DNA from: Schistocerca nitens
Taxonomy: Eukaryota; Arthropoda; Insecta; Orthoptera; Acrididae
Direction: 5' to 3'
DNA: 64,000 bases
NCBI RefSeq assembly: GCF_023898315.1
Contig: NC_064614.1
Location: 497,380,109 to 497,444,108 of the forward strand
Shown: piece by piece, positions 23,834 to 35,792 of the stretch
How the letters are laid out: each line of letters starts with the position of its first letter
Position numbering within the stretch: the first letter of the stretch is position 1
The notes under the pieces: generated by a model
What the model was told of the DNA's origin: nothing
Databases searched by the model: none
Seen by the model: the letters and a program-made list of their open reading frames with translations, nothing else
Translations under genes and position numbers: made by a program

Positions 23834-24660
23834 GATTTGTCGATCTAGAAAAAACTTTCGATAATGTAAAATGGTGCAAGATGTTCAAAATTCTGCGAAA
23901 AATAGGGATACGTTATAGAAAGAGACAGATAATATGCAATATGTATAAGAGCCAAGGGGCGCATAATAAGAGTGGACAACTAAGAACAAAGTGCTCAGAT
24001 TAAAAAGGCTGTAAGACAGAGACGTAGTCTCTGTTCAACATGTACATCAAAGAAGAAATGATACAATTCACTGATGACATTGCTATCCTAAGTAAAGAAG
24101 GATTCCATGAATATGGATTGGGAGTAAATTGAAGAAAGACGAAAGTAATGAGAACAGCGAGAAACTTAACATCAGGATTAATGGCCACAAAGTAGATGAA
24201 GTTAAGGAATTCTGCTACCTAGGCAGTAAAATAACCAATGACGGATGGAGTAAGGAGGACATCAAAAGCAGACTAGCATTGGCAATAAGGTCATTCCTGG
24301 CCAAGAGAAGTCTACTAGTATGAAACATAGGCCTTAATTTGAGGAAGAAATTTCTGAGAATGTACATCTGGAGTAGAGCATTGTATGGTAGTGAAACATG
24401 GACTGTGGGAAAACTGGAACAGATGACAATCGAAGTATTTGATATGTGGTGCTACAGACGAATGTTGAAAATTAGGTGGACTGATAAGGTAAGGGTTGAG
24501 GAGGTTCTACACAGAATTGAAAAGAAATATGTGGAAAACTCTGATAAGGAGAAGGAATAGGACGATAGGACAGTGTTAAAACATGAGGGAATGACTTCCA
24601 CGATACTTGAGGGAGCTGTACAGGGCGAAAACTGTAGAGGAAGACAGATATTGGAATGTT
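22306..24660 (+). mobile_element. RTE-B LINE (second RTE family), degenerate
   Basis: 5'-truncated RTE-type pol: endonuclease NLIVMGDWNAVLGEG and YIMVRQRFQNQILDCK (22210-22926 frame), with the catalytic His of the usual SDHN block lost (DLDRY). Linker at 23083-23577, a (TA)n expansion at 23740-23830, a heavily decayed RT, then FCYLGSKITNDG and VFDMWCYRRMLKIRW (24129-24560). The 3' end is interrupted by an RTE-A copy at about 24660. At least four frame breaks. Clearly older than, and distinct in sequence from, RTE-A. Confidence 0.88.
23740..23830. repeat. (TA)n microsatellite
   Basis: About 90 bases of uninterrupted TA inside RTE-B. The Tyr-Ile repeat frame across it is an artefact. Confidence 0.98.
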
Positions 24661-24726
24661 GTTGCTGTGGTCTTAAGTCCTCAGGAAGACAGATATTGGA
24701 ATGTTGTTGCTGTGGTCTTAAGTCCT
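24638..24726 (-). repeat. 45-bp tandem duplication at the RTE-A 3' junction
   Basis: Bases 24638-24681 recur exactly at 24683-24726. Each unit holds 23 bases of RTE-B target followed by the first 21 bases of the RTE-A 3' end. It looks as if a tiny RTE-A insertion with its own target duplication was followed by the large one at the same spot. Confidence 0.9.
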
Positions 24727-26175
24727 GAGACTGGTTTGATGCATCTCTCCATGCTGCTCTATCCTGTGTAAGCTTCATCATCTCCCGATACCTACTGCAA
24801 CCTACATCCTTCTGAATCTGTTTAGTGTATTCATCTCTTGGTCTCCCTCTATGATTTTTACCCTCCGCACTGCCCTCCAATACCAAACTGGTGATCCCTT
24901 GATGCCTCAGAATATGTCCTACCAACCGATCCCTTCTTCTAGTCAAGTTGTGCCACAAATTTCTCTTCTCCCCAATTCTAGTCAATACCTCCTCATTAGT
25001 TACGTGATCTACCCATCTAATCTTCAGCATTCTTCTGTAGCACCACATTTCGAAAGCTTCTATTCTCTTCTTGTCCAAACTATTTATCGTCCATGTTTCA
25101 CTTCCATACATGGCTACACTCCATACAAATACTTTCAGAAATGACTTCCTGACACTTAAATCTATACTCGATATTAACAAATTTCTCTTCTTCAGAAACG
25201 CTTTCCTTGCCATTGCCAGTCTACATTTTATATCCTCTCTACTTCGACCATCATCAGTTATTTTGCTCCCCAAATAGCAAAACTCATTTACTACTTTAAG
25301 TGTCTCATTTCCTAACCTAATACCCTCAGCATCACCCGATTTAATTCAACTACATTCCATTATCCTCGTTTTGCTTTTGTTGTTGATCATCTTATATCGT
25401 CCTCTCAAGACACTGTCCATTCTATTCAGCTGCTCTTCCAGGTCCTTTGCTGTCTCTGACAGAATTACAATGTCATCGACGAACCTCAAAGTTTTTATTT
25501 CTTCTCCATGGCTTTTAATTCCTACTCCAAATTTTTCTTTTGTTTCTTTTACTGCTTTCTCAATACACAGATTGAATAACATTGGGGACAGGCTACAACC
25601 CTGTCTCACTCCCTTCCCAACCACTGTTTCCCTTTCAAGCCCCTCGACTCATAATTGCCATCTGGTTTCTGTACAAATTGTAAATACCTTTTGCTCCCTG
25701 TATTTTACCCTTGCCACCTTCAGAATATGAAAGAGAGTATTAGACTCAACATTGTCAAAAGCTTTCTCTAGGTCTACAAATGCTAGAAACGTAGGTTTGC
25801 CTTTCCTTAATCTATTTTCGAAGATAACTCATAGGGTCAGTATTGCCTCACGTGTTCCAACATATCTATGGAATCCAAACTGATCTTCCCCGAGGTCGGC
25901 TTCTACCAGTTTTTCCATTCGTCTGTAAAGAATTTGTGTTAGTATTTTGCAGCCGTGGCTTATTAAACTGATAGTTTGGTAAATTTCACATCTGTCAACA
26001 CCTGCTTTCTTTGGGATTGGGATTATTCTATTCTTCTTGAAGTCTGAGGGTATTTCGCCTGTCTCATACATCTTGCTCACCAGATGGTAGAGTTTTGTCA
26101 GGGCTGGCTCTCCCAAGGCTATCAGTAGTTCTAATGGAATGTTGTCTACTCCCGGGGCCTTGTTTCGACTTAAGT
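24684..26175 (-). mobile_element. RTE-A LINE, 5'-truncated copy 3
   Basis: Minus-strand copy from the RT start (NKAPGVDNIPLELL near 26150) to the 3' end, in several frames. The active site is FVDD instead of FADD (LRFVDDIVIL). The same in-frame TGA as in copy 2 occurs at 25829-25831. Inserted in the 3' end of RTE-B. Confidence 0.93.
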
Positions 26176-26294
26176 GAAAATTAAACAGTTTTTGGTAAAG
26201 TTTGTCTGATATTAGACCACTTTTCTGTAAAAATAGCACAGTGTACCATGCATTAAATTTGATAAATCTCCTACCACATTTCTGCATAAACCTG

Positions 26295-26341
<47 letters not shown>

Positions 26342-26450
26342 TGGGGGGAGGGGGGGGTGTTATTTATAAGAAGGCCTTTTGGCCGGAAGCGTTCAGCAGT
26401 CTTCTTGTCATGCATGTCTGCAACTCAGCATCTCCACTAAACAGTACTTG
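26295..26450. repeat. (TG)n run and fragment of the 6.5 kb MITE family
   Basis: (TG)n at 26295-26338, a G-rich stretch, then ggccttttggccggaagc and a block ending ctcagcatctccac that matches the outer arm of the MITE at 6495. Only one arm is present. From 26451 to 26863 I see nothing recognisable. Confidence 0.65.
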
Positions 26451-26863
26451 CTTTGAGCGACAAGCAGTTTTGTAACAATCACAAATTGTAATAGAAGATG
26501 CTCCAGATCTAGTAGGTCCACAAATAAAAATTTCCTCATACTCACTTGTTTTGGGGCCAGAGAGAGACCCAGAAGCAACAGAGATTAAGCATTGAGACAG
26601 ATGAGACTATGAATTTATTCCATGCTGTACAACAGAGACTACCATTATTATAGCAATTAGATGTTCTGAAGAGGAAGCAGCAGAAAGTGATAAAAGAAGA
26701 TAAAGAAAAACAGTAAATTGAATTTCATAATGTCACAGTACAACACTGGTTTATTATTAATTAAAATTTATTTTTTAAATTACATATTTGTTTACATTCT
26801 TCATTTATCTAGCTCCATATCCTCTTAAAGAAATGGTTCAGTATAAATTTCCTTTCATTGAAA

Positions 26864-27078
26864 CAATAAGAGTAACTTGTTCTAGTTTAAAATGTTAAAA
26901 TATTTGTGCACTTATTTGTTGTAGTGTGTGGCAAACACCTTCACCACAACCTTGAAACAGTTATTGGTAAAGAGGGACAATAAGAGTAACATGTTCGAGT
27001 TAGGAATGTTACTGGATAAACGATTTGTGCATTTGTTTACCATAGTATCTGGCAAGTGCTTTCACCATGCCCTTGAAA
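26864..27078. repeat. Two-copy tandem repeat, period about 114 bp
   Basis: The block starting caataagagtaac at 26864 recurs at 26978. Each copy continues through gtttaaaatgtt or an equivalent, gtgcattt-type sequence, a tggcaa..ctttcacca block and ccttgaaa. Identity is moderate, so the duplication is old. From 27079 to 27697 there is no recognised gene. Confidence 0.7.
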
Positions 27079-27888
27079 TTGATGAGAGAAGAGGAAGAAA
27101 ACCACTAAACTGCATTTTCTTTTGTGACAACGGAGCACTGTTTTTAGTTAGTATTCTCATCAAAATGGTATTTTGTTATATTTTAAGAAGTAAAACTTAC
27201 ATGAATTAGATTTATACAATGTTGGGAACAAACTCAGACACACTACAGTTGACGAGTTACATAAACAGCTTCCAGTGTTCTGTTTGTACCATGTGCACAT
27301 ATTTACTGCTTCCTCTTCTTCAGATTGGAAGATTATTGTCATTGTCACTATGTGCCACAAAATCCTTACTCCCTATTTCTTTTCCTATGTTGCATAAAAC
27401 AAAACAGGATCTTATGAAACTGGGTATTTTTGTCTGGGCAAGCCTTATTTTGTTTTGCAGAATTGGGAAATGCCTTTTCACATGTCCAGAGCAGTATACG
27501 ATTATTACCTAGTTTCCTTAGAGTAAATTCTGTTGTGTGCCCTTTCATCACGTTCAGGGATTCTGAAAGTGTCATTAACCATGGTGGAATGCCATATCCT
27601 TCCTCTCCTAACATTAAAGCTTTGCACTTGTTCTCTCGTAATATTCTGGTACACATCAGAGTTTCTCCATATCCTAACCTCATGTAGGCCGTGAAGCACT
27701 TGCGTCTAGGGGACGCCAAAGAATTGGCTTTGCTGATTGGCCACGTCGTCTCCCACACCAGCCAATCTAGATCATTGCTACTTTCTGAAACGCGCTGTTC
27801 TTTAAACGAGGCCATTCGTCTGTCGATACATTGTGTCGCTAACTCGTTATAGTACTTCACTGTTGTGTGTTCTAGGCCTATGTTTATA

Positions 27889-28098
27889 ATGGCAGATTCC
27901 AACACGTGTTTTGTGTGCGATAAAGCATTTCAGCTTCGAAAAACTTTATACCCGCACATCAGGAAAATGCACGATGTAGAGCCAAATACAGAAGGTAAGA
28001 TTAAGTGCCCACAAGACGACTGCAGCTATTCCTTCAATACATTGGCTAGTTTGAGAGCACATGTGGAGGAAACAGCACATGGTTTGAACTGCGGATGA
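27889..28098 (+). CDS. Small two-finger C2H2 protein of the large TIR element
   Basis: A 69-residue open frame starting MADSNTCFVCDKAFQ. Finger 1 is C-x2-C-x12-H-x4-H (ending KMH) and finger 2 is C-x4-C-x12-H-x5-H (CPQDDC ... HVEETAH). It starts 191 bp inside the left TIR. No transposase follows in frame; downstream sequence has stops at once. It may be the N-terminal DNA-binding exon of a lost MULE transposase or a stand-alone protein. The frame has no defects. A polyadenylation signal, AATAAA, occurs at 28878. Confidence 0.6.
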   Translation: MADSNTCFVCDKAFQLRKTLYPHIRKMHDVEPNTEGKIKCPQDDCSYSFNTLASLRAHVEETAHGLNCG

Positions 28099-30002
28099 AA
28101 AGATTGTATTCCAGTCAATGGACTGTAAGAAACACCGCATAATAATAAGTTTTCACTATTCAATAGTAGGATCGTTTCTGGTAAAACTATAGAATTTCGT
28201 TCTTTGTGAATTCAGTAATCTGGTGCAATGTTGTACTGCAAAGTTTCTTCAGTTCACATGAAAGGATTATTTGTATTAACAGCCTAGTCTTAGAAGACAT
28301 TTAAGTCACAATCATTGTAATCCGCAATGGGTAATTAACAAACCTTATTTTTACTGTCCATAAATTGTGAAGAAACTTTTTTTTTTCGTATCGCTCAACG
28401 CATGAACCCCAGATTTGAATCCAGTTTCATGTGTAACAGATTTCTCTTAGCAAAAGGAACAATTTAGAAATACCGGGAGATAGTGAGCAAAATCTAAAGC
28501 TGTGGGAAGAAATTGCTGTCACTTGTTAACTCTCGCTCCAAGAAAGGAGGTCAACACTGTGCCAGCAATGAGAAGATGCCAGTTCAACGAACATCTAACA
28601 AATAAAACTTCAGTCCAAAAAGTGTCTTTGGTAAACCAACCCTGGCTGAAAAGCCAAATGTTGCTAGTGCTTTGGTGCAACCTGACAGTGAAGTGTTGAG
28701 TGTACATGTTGGCTTTGATCACACATACTCTAAGAATTAAATTTATCTGTCCTACAGTTGTGTGTGCATGTTTGGGTATCATGGTTTATAGGCCTACTGG
28801 GGAAACTCGCCATGTAAAAAAATGAGTAACGCATCATACTCGGTACCTCAGGGTGATGTGGAAATCCGAGTGTACTTAATAAAGAAAATGTCACTGTTTG
28901 TGTGTTTCTTTTGACTCATTTATCCTATTGCATATAGTTAACAAAATGTAACTGAAATATCTACTAAACTGTAACATTAATTGGACTATGTACATAGTCA
29001 TTTCAAATGGTTTTGCTATTTTTCACCGGTAAAGTATGAGTATTTACCAGGATCCTACAGTACAAATGTTTTCCAGTTGACAACTGAATGAAGTCAAAAA
29101 GCAAAATTTGCTTGGACAAGCTGAAAATTGTTTATTCAGTTCCAGTTATTATTTTTTATATTAAAACAGTTCCCGAGAATCTATTTTGCTGACTTTCTTG
29201 GTCTAATTTTCTATATTTAACATGTCGGTTATGATGTGCTTGGTGATGGATGTTTTGTCACCAGGCGTATGGCATCAGGTGTGTGGCTTTTAGTGACAAT
29301 ACTGCAGTCGATGTGTTAACAGCTTTTTGGGACCTTGAGCATGAAGTATATGCATCTAGAAGTCTTGTTTCAAAAGTGCAGCCAAAATTCTAATGTCTGT
29401 CTGAGGAATTTTCCTTTAATGGAATGTTTTTGCCCAATAATTCAACACCAGCCACAGCAGAGCCATCTGCCATGGCTGCTGGCAACTTTGTGACATTTAA
29501 GGGATAATATACAAAAGTGGGCTGTGCAAGAAGTTCAAACTAGTTTTCTTTGGTTAAAGCAATTAAAATCAAACTTGTGAAGCATGTTGAAAATCACATA
29601 CTCCTCACCATAATTTAAATGTTTACATTGAAATGGTTCTGACATGTGCATAATATATGGAAATGTTATATTTTTTTGAAACCTTAAGAACCAAACCCAT
29701 TGGTTGAATTAACATATGAGTAAACCTATCACAATAGCACTATGTTATGCATCAGTTAGCTGTAGTTACAGGATAAGTAAACATGTACAGTAAACTTTTC
29801 ATACAAATTTTATTATAAAGCTTGCAAAGGTTATAGAAAAGATGGTCAACAAGATAAACTTGTGTAGGCATCATTGTAAATACATTTTTACTTCAAGAAA
29901 GCTGAATCGGATAATAATCTCAAGATGCCTTAAATTGCATGACACATCACCAATCAGGTATTTTCTGTTGGAGAAATAGTCTGGTTTTTCAGAATTTTTT
30001 CA
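28099..30002. other. No recognised gene, interior of large TIR element
   Basis: AT-rich sequence without a recognisable domain. Short open frames at 28502-28782 overlap on both strands and show no family signature. Confidence 0.5.
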
Positions 30003-31076
30003 TTTGTTCTTGTGAAAAACCTTGTATCAAACAGCTGTTTTTCTACGATCAATCCATTATTACATGCATATAGTTTTGGTGACCCAATGGCAGCCATCTT
30101 AAGGCTTTATGCAAACCACCAGATAAACATGTCTACATAGTTGGTCTCCATTGTGCAGGTCCCAGCAGTTTTTTATTAGATTCTGTGAATGTCTCCTTCA
30201 GTTCCATGTGGATGCCTCTGACATAAAAGTATTATGATAATTTTATTAAATGCTTTCTTGCTGTGTTGACCTATATCAATGGTGACACAAGAAAATTTTT
30301 ACTGGATCTGGATTTGAACCCGTCACTCCTGCTGTCAAGGCAGTTGCACTGACTACATCACTACACAGACACAGTGCCCATTACGACTATGTGGATTACC
30401 TCAGCAAGTCTCCCATCTGACCCAAAATTCCATATGTCACTACTACTGCAGTAGTACCCTCACTACAGCAGTCCATCTCACTCGCCGTATCCATGAGATA
30501 TTCCTGCAAGTGGCTCTGAGTGTATGAGTGCATCTGAACATAAGAAAGTTCCCCAATGCCAAGCTAGGCTATGTATAGATACAATTGTATGCATGGTGAC
30601 TGTTCTTTCGGCTCTCTGAAAGAATGGATACCATGCATATAATTGCAGAAATATAGCTAGTTGTCTTATGACTGAGGTGTCAGTCTGAAGAAGTCCGTGG
30701 AATCTAGTAAAAAACCTGGTGACACCTGCATAATGCAGACCAACTATGTGATATATTTATCTGGTGGTTTATGTATAGCCTTAAGGTTAATGGGATGCCG
30801 AAACTAGTTGCATATAGTAAAGGATTTATAAAAAGTAAAACAGCTGTTTGGTACAAGGGCCGGCCAAAGTGGCCGTGCGGTTCTAGGCGCTGCAGTCTGG
30901 AACTGCGAGACCGCTACGGTCGCAGGTTCGAATCCTGCCTCGGGCATGGATGTGTGTGATGTCCTTAGGTTAGTTAGGTTTAACTAGTTCTAAGTTCTAG
31001 GGGACTAATGACCTCAGCAGTTGAGTCCCATAGTGCTCAGAGCCATTTTTTTTGGTACAAGGTTTTTCACAAGAAT
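30003..31076. repeat. Long foldback MITE interrupted by a SINE
   Basis: Left arm about 30003-30230 is inverted relative to right arm about 30680-31076. Shared blocks in order from the outside are ttcttgtgaaaaaccttgta, aaacagctgttttt, the ccttaaggct..t block, taaaccaccagataaa-type text, atagttggtct and ctagattcc. The right arm is split by the SINE at 30859-31050. The centre (30231-30679) includes a decayed tRNA-like stretch near 30300-30345 (complement of an ggttcaaatcc box B) and a short hairpin near 30590-30640. No coding capacity. Confidence 0.8.
30859..31050 (+). mobile_element. tRNA-headed SINE (family 1)
   Basis: Begins in gccggccaaagtggccgtgc, with a box-A-like ggccgtgcggttctaggc and box B ggttcgaatcc. 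The body contains gatgtccttaggttag and ends in gctcagagccatttt plus T run. Perfect 12-bp duplication tttggtacaagg at 30847-30858 and 31051-31062. Pol III head and T-rich tail. It is the youngest layer at this spot. Confidence 0.93.
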
Positions 31077-32952
31077 TTGAAGCCAGCTGCAGTCCTATAC
31101 CCACCTCTGATGGATTCACAAAAAGAAGAAAAAATCATTCATTGCCCTAAGCATTTCTCCAAAAATATTACCCGTTACATGGAATGACCAGATGCTGCAT
31201 TCAGAACAAGAATTTTGGAGACCTATGCAGGACCAATGCCTGGTAAGTGCTAGATTAAAATATGACCTCTTCCAACACCTCTTCATTTTCTACCTCGTTT
31301 TCATTTTCTTCTTCTTCACCTAACTCTGAATTACTGTCATGGCTGCTATATAATCCGGATAACGGCCCAACTCAGCGTTGTAGCTGGTTACTTTCTGTAG
31401 AAGAGGGCAAAAGGAAGACAGAAGTCCTAAATTTTGCATTTAAGAACTCGTTCACACAGGGTGATCATACAGACACACTTGATTTTGCCCATCACACAGA
31501 CTGGCATGTGATTGAACTTGAACGTGGCATCAGAGCTCACTCCCCAAAATTTACAAGAATTAGGGGACTTGTGTGCACACATGTGGTGCCAACTCCCTCC
31601 AGCGACCTATCAAGGCTTCGTTGATTACGTGCAAAAACGCATTGTCACTGTTATCCGTGCTGAAGATAGACATACCGGCTATTAGGTAGATGGTCAAAAG
31701 GTTCTGGTTAATCAGTGTGTGTAGCTGTACTTAGTCAAGGATAGACTGTAGCCATTCATCGAGTTGATCACTTATTATCATTTCTTTATGAGAATATAAC
31801 ATCGTTTCAATCTATAGGAACAGGAAACAGTTCGCTAGAGAAATCCCACAAGCAGTATGGTGGGGTCAGTCTGGCCCCAAACTTACCTGCTCTGAACACA
31901 ACCACTTGGTTTTACAGTTCAGAGTGCAAAGTATGCACACCTAAAGCACTACAATATTACAAGCATTCAATCTAAACATAAACAAAATTCCCTGGCATAC
32001 GTATTAACCCACCACACTGGTTATCGGTTAGATAGGCTATGCCAGATGACTTGTCAGACATTTGTAAAAGAAAGAAATGAAGGTAGTTAACTGAGGTGAT
32101 GGAAAAAAAAGAGGCAAGTGAAAGTAAAGAGTAAGTATCATTGAAGTAAAAATGCACTTGAAAATTGCATAAAGGAATTAAATTTTGTAAATTAATTGGA
32201 AAATATTTCAAAATCTTGCAGCGTACAGAAACAACTAACTTTCAGTTTATTTAAATATTACTATTTGCCTGAATAAACACTTGCATAATATTGCACATAC
32301 ATTTTCAATTAAAAAAGTTTTGGTTGCCAGCAGCTTTTCAAGAAGTAATGTATCTTATACAAATTCACCCCACCAAATACAGTAATAAATTGTAAAGTGA
32401 AAGAGTTAAAATGATAGTTTCGATAGTTTTCTGTAAAGTGATCGGAATAATGGTGGTAACCCATTCTACAGAAATTCTGTAAGTGCTTCTTAGTATTTCA
32501 GCAGGTTATATGGTTTAATGTTTTATGTACTTTTAAATTATTCATAATTTAAGTGAACACACTGAAAACAGAAAAAATTCTAATAATTCAATTGAAAATA
32601 AATACAAGCTGAAACACTAGCAGGACCATGAAACAAAAAATAAAGATTGAATTTCCATGTACAATGTACCATTATATCTGTATAGGAAGTTACTTTTATT
32701 TTTAAAATAAATGCAAAAGGAAATTGTGTGCAAGGATTAAATAACTATGGGTAAATCACCAGAAAATGTTAAGCAAACAACAGTATATGTTTTAGCCACT
32801 TTTGATGACTAATTAGTAATGCATTTCAGACATTGCCCATCATCAGAATATCTGTCCAGAAACATCACAAAATATGTATGACACATTAAGCGTACTTAGA
32901 TTCATAGAAAAATAAGTTTACATACCAGAGAAAAAAAACTTTACTTCAGAGT
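31077..32952. other. No recognised gene
   Basis: Interior of the large TIR element. A 120-codon Ser-rich open frame (31262-31624) has no family signature and I do not call it a gene. Confidence 0.45.
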
Positions 32953-33175
32953 TGTTGGGGAAGGAGACCAGACAGCGAGGTCATCGGTCTCATCGGATTA
33001 GGGAAGGACGGGGAAGGAAGTCGGCCGTGCCCTTTGAAAGGAACCATCCCGGCATTTGCCTGGAGCAATTTAGGGAAATCACGGAAAACCTAAATCAGGA
33101 TGGCCGGACGCGGGATTGAACCATCGTCCTCCCGAATGCGAGTCCAGTGTCTAACCACTGCGCCACCTTGCTCGG
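32953..33175 (-). mobile_element. tRNA-headed SINE (family 2)
   Basis: On the minus strand it starts with accgagcaaggtggcgcagt (box A) and has box B ggttcaatccc, then catcctgatttaggttttcc and a body ending near ccttccccaaca. A 7-bp repeat tcagagt flanks it (32946-32952 and 33176-33182). The body is unrelated to that of family 1. Confidence 0.9.
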
Positions 33176-33182
33176 TCAGAGT

Positions 33183-34929
33183 ATCATGACAAGTGTTATC
33201 TATCATAACTTCGGAGCTCTCAACTCACAGCATTCTGCCATCACATAATTAGCTGTTATAAGATACCACTAATTGACTTGGTTGTAGAAGTGTTGAGTTC
33301 ATTTGTCATATTTTGACAGATAATTAACAAAAATCAACTGAAAAACCATAAGAACAGTACATCATGCTAAATGATTTTTTATTCCTTTAGGAAAACTAAT
33401 AATCACAATTGAGAGTGCAAAGATCATATTGGAACAAAAGTACAGTATTAATACAGGTGGTATGGGCAAGAGACGGAGGGAAGGGAAGGGACAAGGGGGA
33501 CGTGGTGGGAGGCTTCCAAATTAATCTCAGCTTATGTAAATGAGAACCAGCAATCTCTGGTATTAATAAGCTTAAAATACGGAATAGAGGCTTACTGTAA
33601 GTCTATTAGGTATTGCGCATACACATAATAAGTTGAAGGTGAAATTTCTTTAAAGTGCATAAACAGGTTATTAAATCATTCCAGCACTTAGATAAGAACA
33701 CACAATATATTCAATATAATGTTATTCGAGTGGGGAGAAGCCATCTGCCTCTGTCAAACAGTAGTAAGTCACATATTTAGCTTTTTTTGTTTGTTTTCAT
33801 AGTGTAATTCTTAAGTTAGGAATGGTAGGATGGATAGGGTATGTGTTGGACACAATAGGAGCTGGCTGCAGTTCATGATTGGCTGAAGGTGCTTTTAACT
33901 ATGGTCAGCTGTCTTCAGGCTGCTGTGTTCAGGTGTAATGGTGGCGGAGAAACTGGTGCATTGCTTGGAACAGCTCAGGTATCATTTGTTTCACCATAGC
34001 CTCTGCTGTTGAGGCACCTTCTAGTGTATCTGATGTGGTGGGTCTGCCCTGACCATAGGGTGAGTGGCAGTCGGTAATACATTTGCATCACTTGAGGCAA
34101 AGGATCAACATTGAGATAGATCATTGGGACGGGGGGAGTGGACTGCACATGGTAAAGTGAGCATTCATGATCAAGGAAAGATGTAAGCAGAACACAGATT
34201 AAAGGGTCAGTGGAAGGAGGGTTGGGGCATGGAGGTGTACAAAATAAGAGCAGAAGAGAGGAATATCTTTGATTGTGGAACTACACTCCAGAAAATACCC
34301 TCTATGTTTTGATGGCTATCAATGTCAACACTAATAGGTAAATTTGGATATCATCTTATAATGATTGATATTGGCAGTCATTAGGTGTAGTATGATTGTC
34401 TTTGTGATACTAGTCTGTTCTGTGATTTTGGAATCAGCTGAAGGCATTTGTCCTTCTACACTTGTTTTGATATTTGAATTCTTTGCAGTATTAGGCATGT
34501 AATATATGTATTGGCTATCTATGCAAATTCCCAGTTGGAAGTAAGTTTGCTATTAATTCAGATAGAACACTACTGTATAAATTGGGATTGTGCCTATGAC
34601 ACGTAGTCCGTAGTCTTGTCATAATGCTGTGACATAATCTCTTCTGGATTTGTATTTATTATGACTAAAAACCACCCCCCTGCCACCACCATTTAGACAC
34701 TATTTATTTTACTTATACCCTTGACCATACCTCCTCATCTTCCCACTGCTCTTTCACAATCCCCCCCTCCCTCCAAACAAACATTCTGTATATGAAATTA
34801 GATGAATTCTGTTGAAGAAATCATCAGCCAAGTCATGAGGACAAAGACACAGCATGGCTTCCAATCTGTGGTGCAATGGGTAAGTTAGAGTGTAAACAGG
34901 CAAGGAATCAGATGGGTCTTTCTGTCACC
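33183..34929. other. No recognised gene
   Basis: Interior of the large TIR element. No recognisable domain or repeat; G-rich patches near 33470-33520. Confidence 0.45.
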
Positions 34930-35200
34930 AAGGAAAATTAAAGAAAGGTTGTGACCTGACAAACATACTCTCAGGCTCAGTGTACCAGGGATTTATAATA
35001 TTCCTTGTGAGTATGGTATCAGTTATGTGGGACAGCCTATACAAACTACTGCTAATTGCTGTGTTGATCATCATCTCGAGCATGAAAAAACGAAAATCAG
35101 CAGTTTCCGAGAACTGTTTAGTGAGTAAATGCAAGAAAGCCTTTAAGCAGATGAGGATCTGGCCCATATTTCTAGCTGTTGGGTCTCTGTAATTATGGAA
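34930..35200 (+). mobile_element. Penelope-like fragment, GIY-YIG part (fourth copy)
   Basis: The frame from about 34981 reads PGIYNIPCEYGISYVGQPIQ and then TTANCCVDHHLEHEKTKISSF. GIY is intact, YIG is YVG, and the helix H-x-L-E-H-E follows. It is diverged from the copies at 9.4-19.6 kb. Confidence 0.7.
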
Positions 35201-35408
35201 GTAGCTGAAATTAGACTGTATGATCACAACAATATACTCACTGGCTATGTAATTATCAGTTTATTTATTTGCTATCTTCTAATACAAGAACAGACCACAT
35301 GTTGCACACGAGGCAGTATATATGAATATAACACAATAGTTTCACACAATTTCAAATTAATTAGTATAATTAAGCAATGCATGGAAACATGCACGTCGGA
35401 AAGAAAAA
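35037..35408 (+). repeat. 372-bp direct repeat, copy A (copy B 38206-38576)
   Basis: About 95% identical to 38206-38576 by eye, same orientation, 3.17 kb apart. It begins ctatacaaactactgct and ends cggaaagaaaaat. Copy A is joined upstream to a GIY-YIG fragment and begins inside it; copy B lacks that upstream part. Confidence 0.92.
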
Positions 35409-35792
35409 TTACAGAGAAAAACTTCACATAGTTCACCACCTATTACAAGTGTGGCACTGCAAGCTACGCTGGACAGCTTGCAAAAATGTGACCTATGGAT
35501 GCAGAGGGTGTTGCTTTAGCATATGCTCTCTCCATGATGTAAATTAGCCAACTGCATTGTGTCCACTGGGCATAAGTGTGAACCTCATTAATTTTATGAC
35601 AGTCAGACTTGGCCCCTGACAATAGTGATGGAGGCAGTAATCAAAAGCATGGGATTCTATTCAGATTTAATGTGGAATCTTATGAGAGAACTTTTTGTCC
35701 ACGTGATTAAGATTATTGTGTAAAAGCGATAGTTTGACATCTTACAGAAGCCTCCTCATTGTCCTTGAGTTTTACACTCTCATGTCAATATA

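Noticed and set aside
23622-23888. Tyr-Ile repeat protein
   Set aside because: Translation of the (TA)n microsatellite.
26212-26415. Frame with a His-Thr repeat
   Set aside because: Translation of the (TG)n microsatellite on the minus strand.
27366-27905. 179-codon minus-strand open frame
   Set aside because: It runs across the terminal repeat and target duplication of the 27.7 kb element and has no family signature. It is most likely a chance frame opposite the zinc-finger gene.
31262-31624. 120-codon Ser-rich frame
   Set aside because: No recognised domain, no neighbours that support it, and the next sequence is full of stops. It could be a decayed element part, but I cannot show it.
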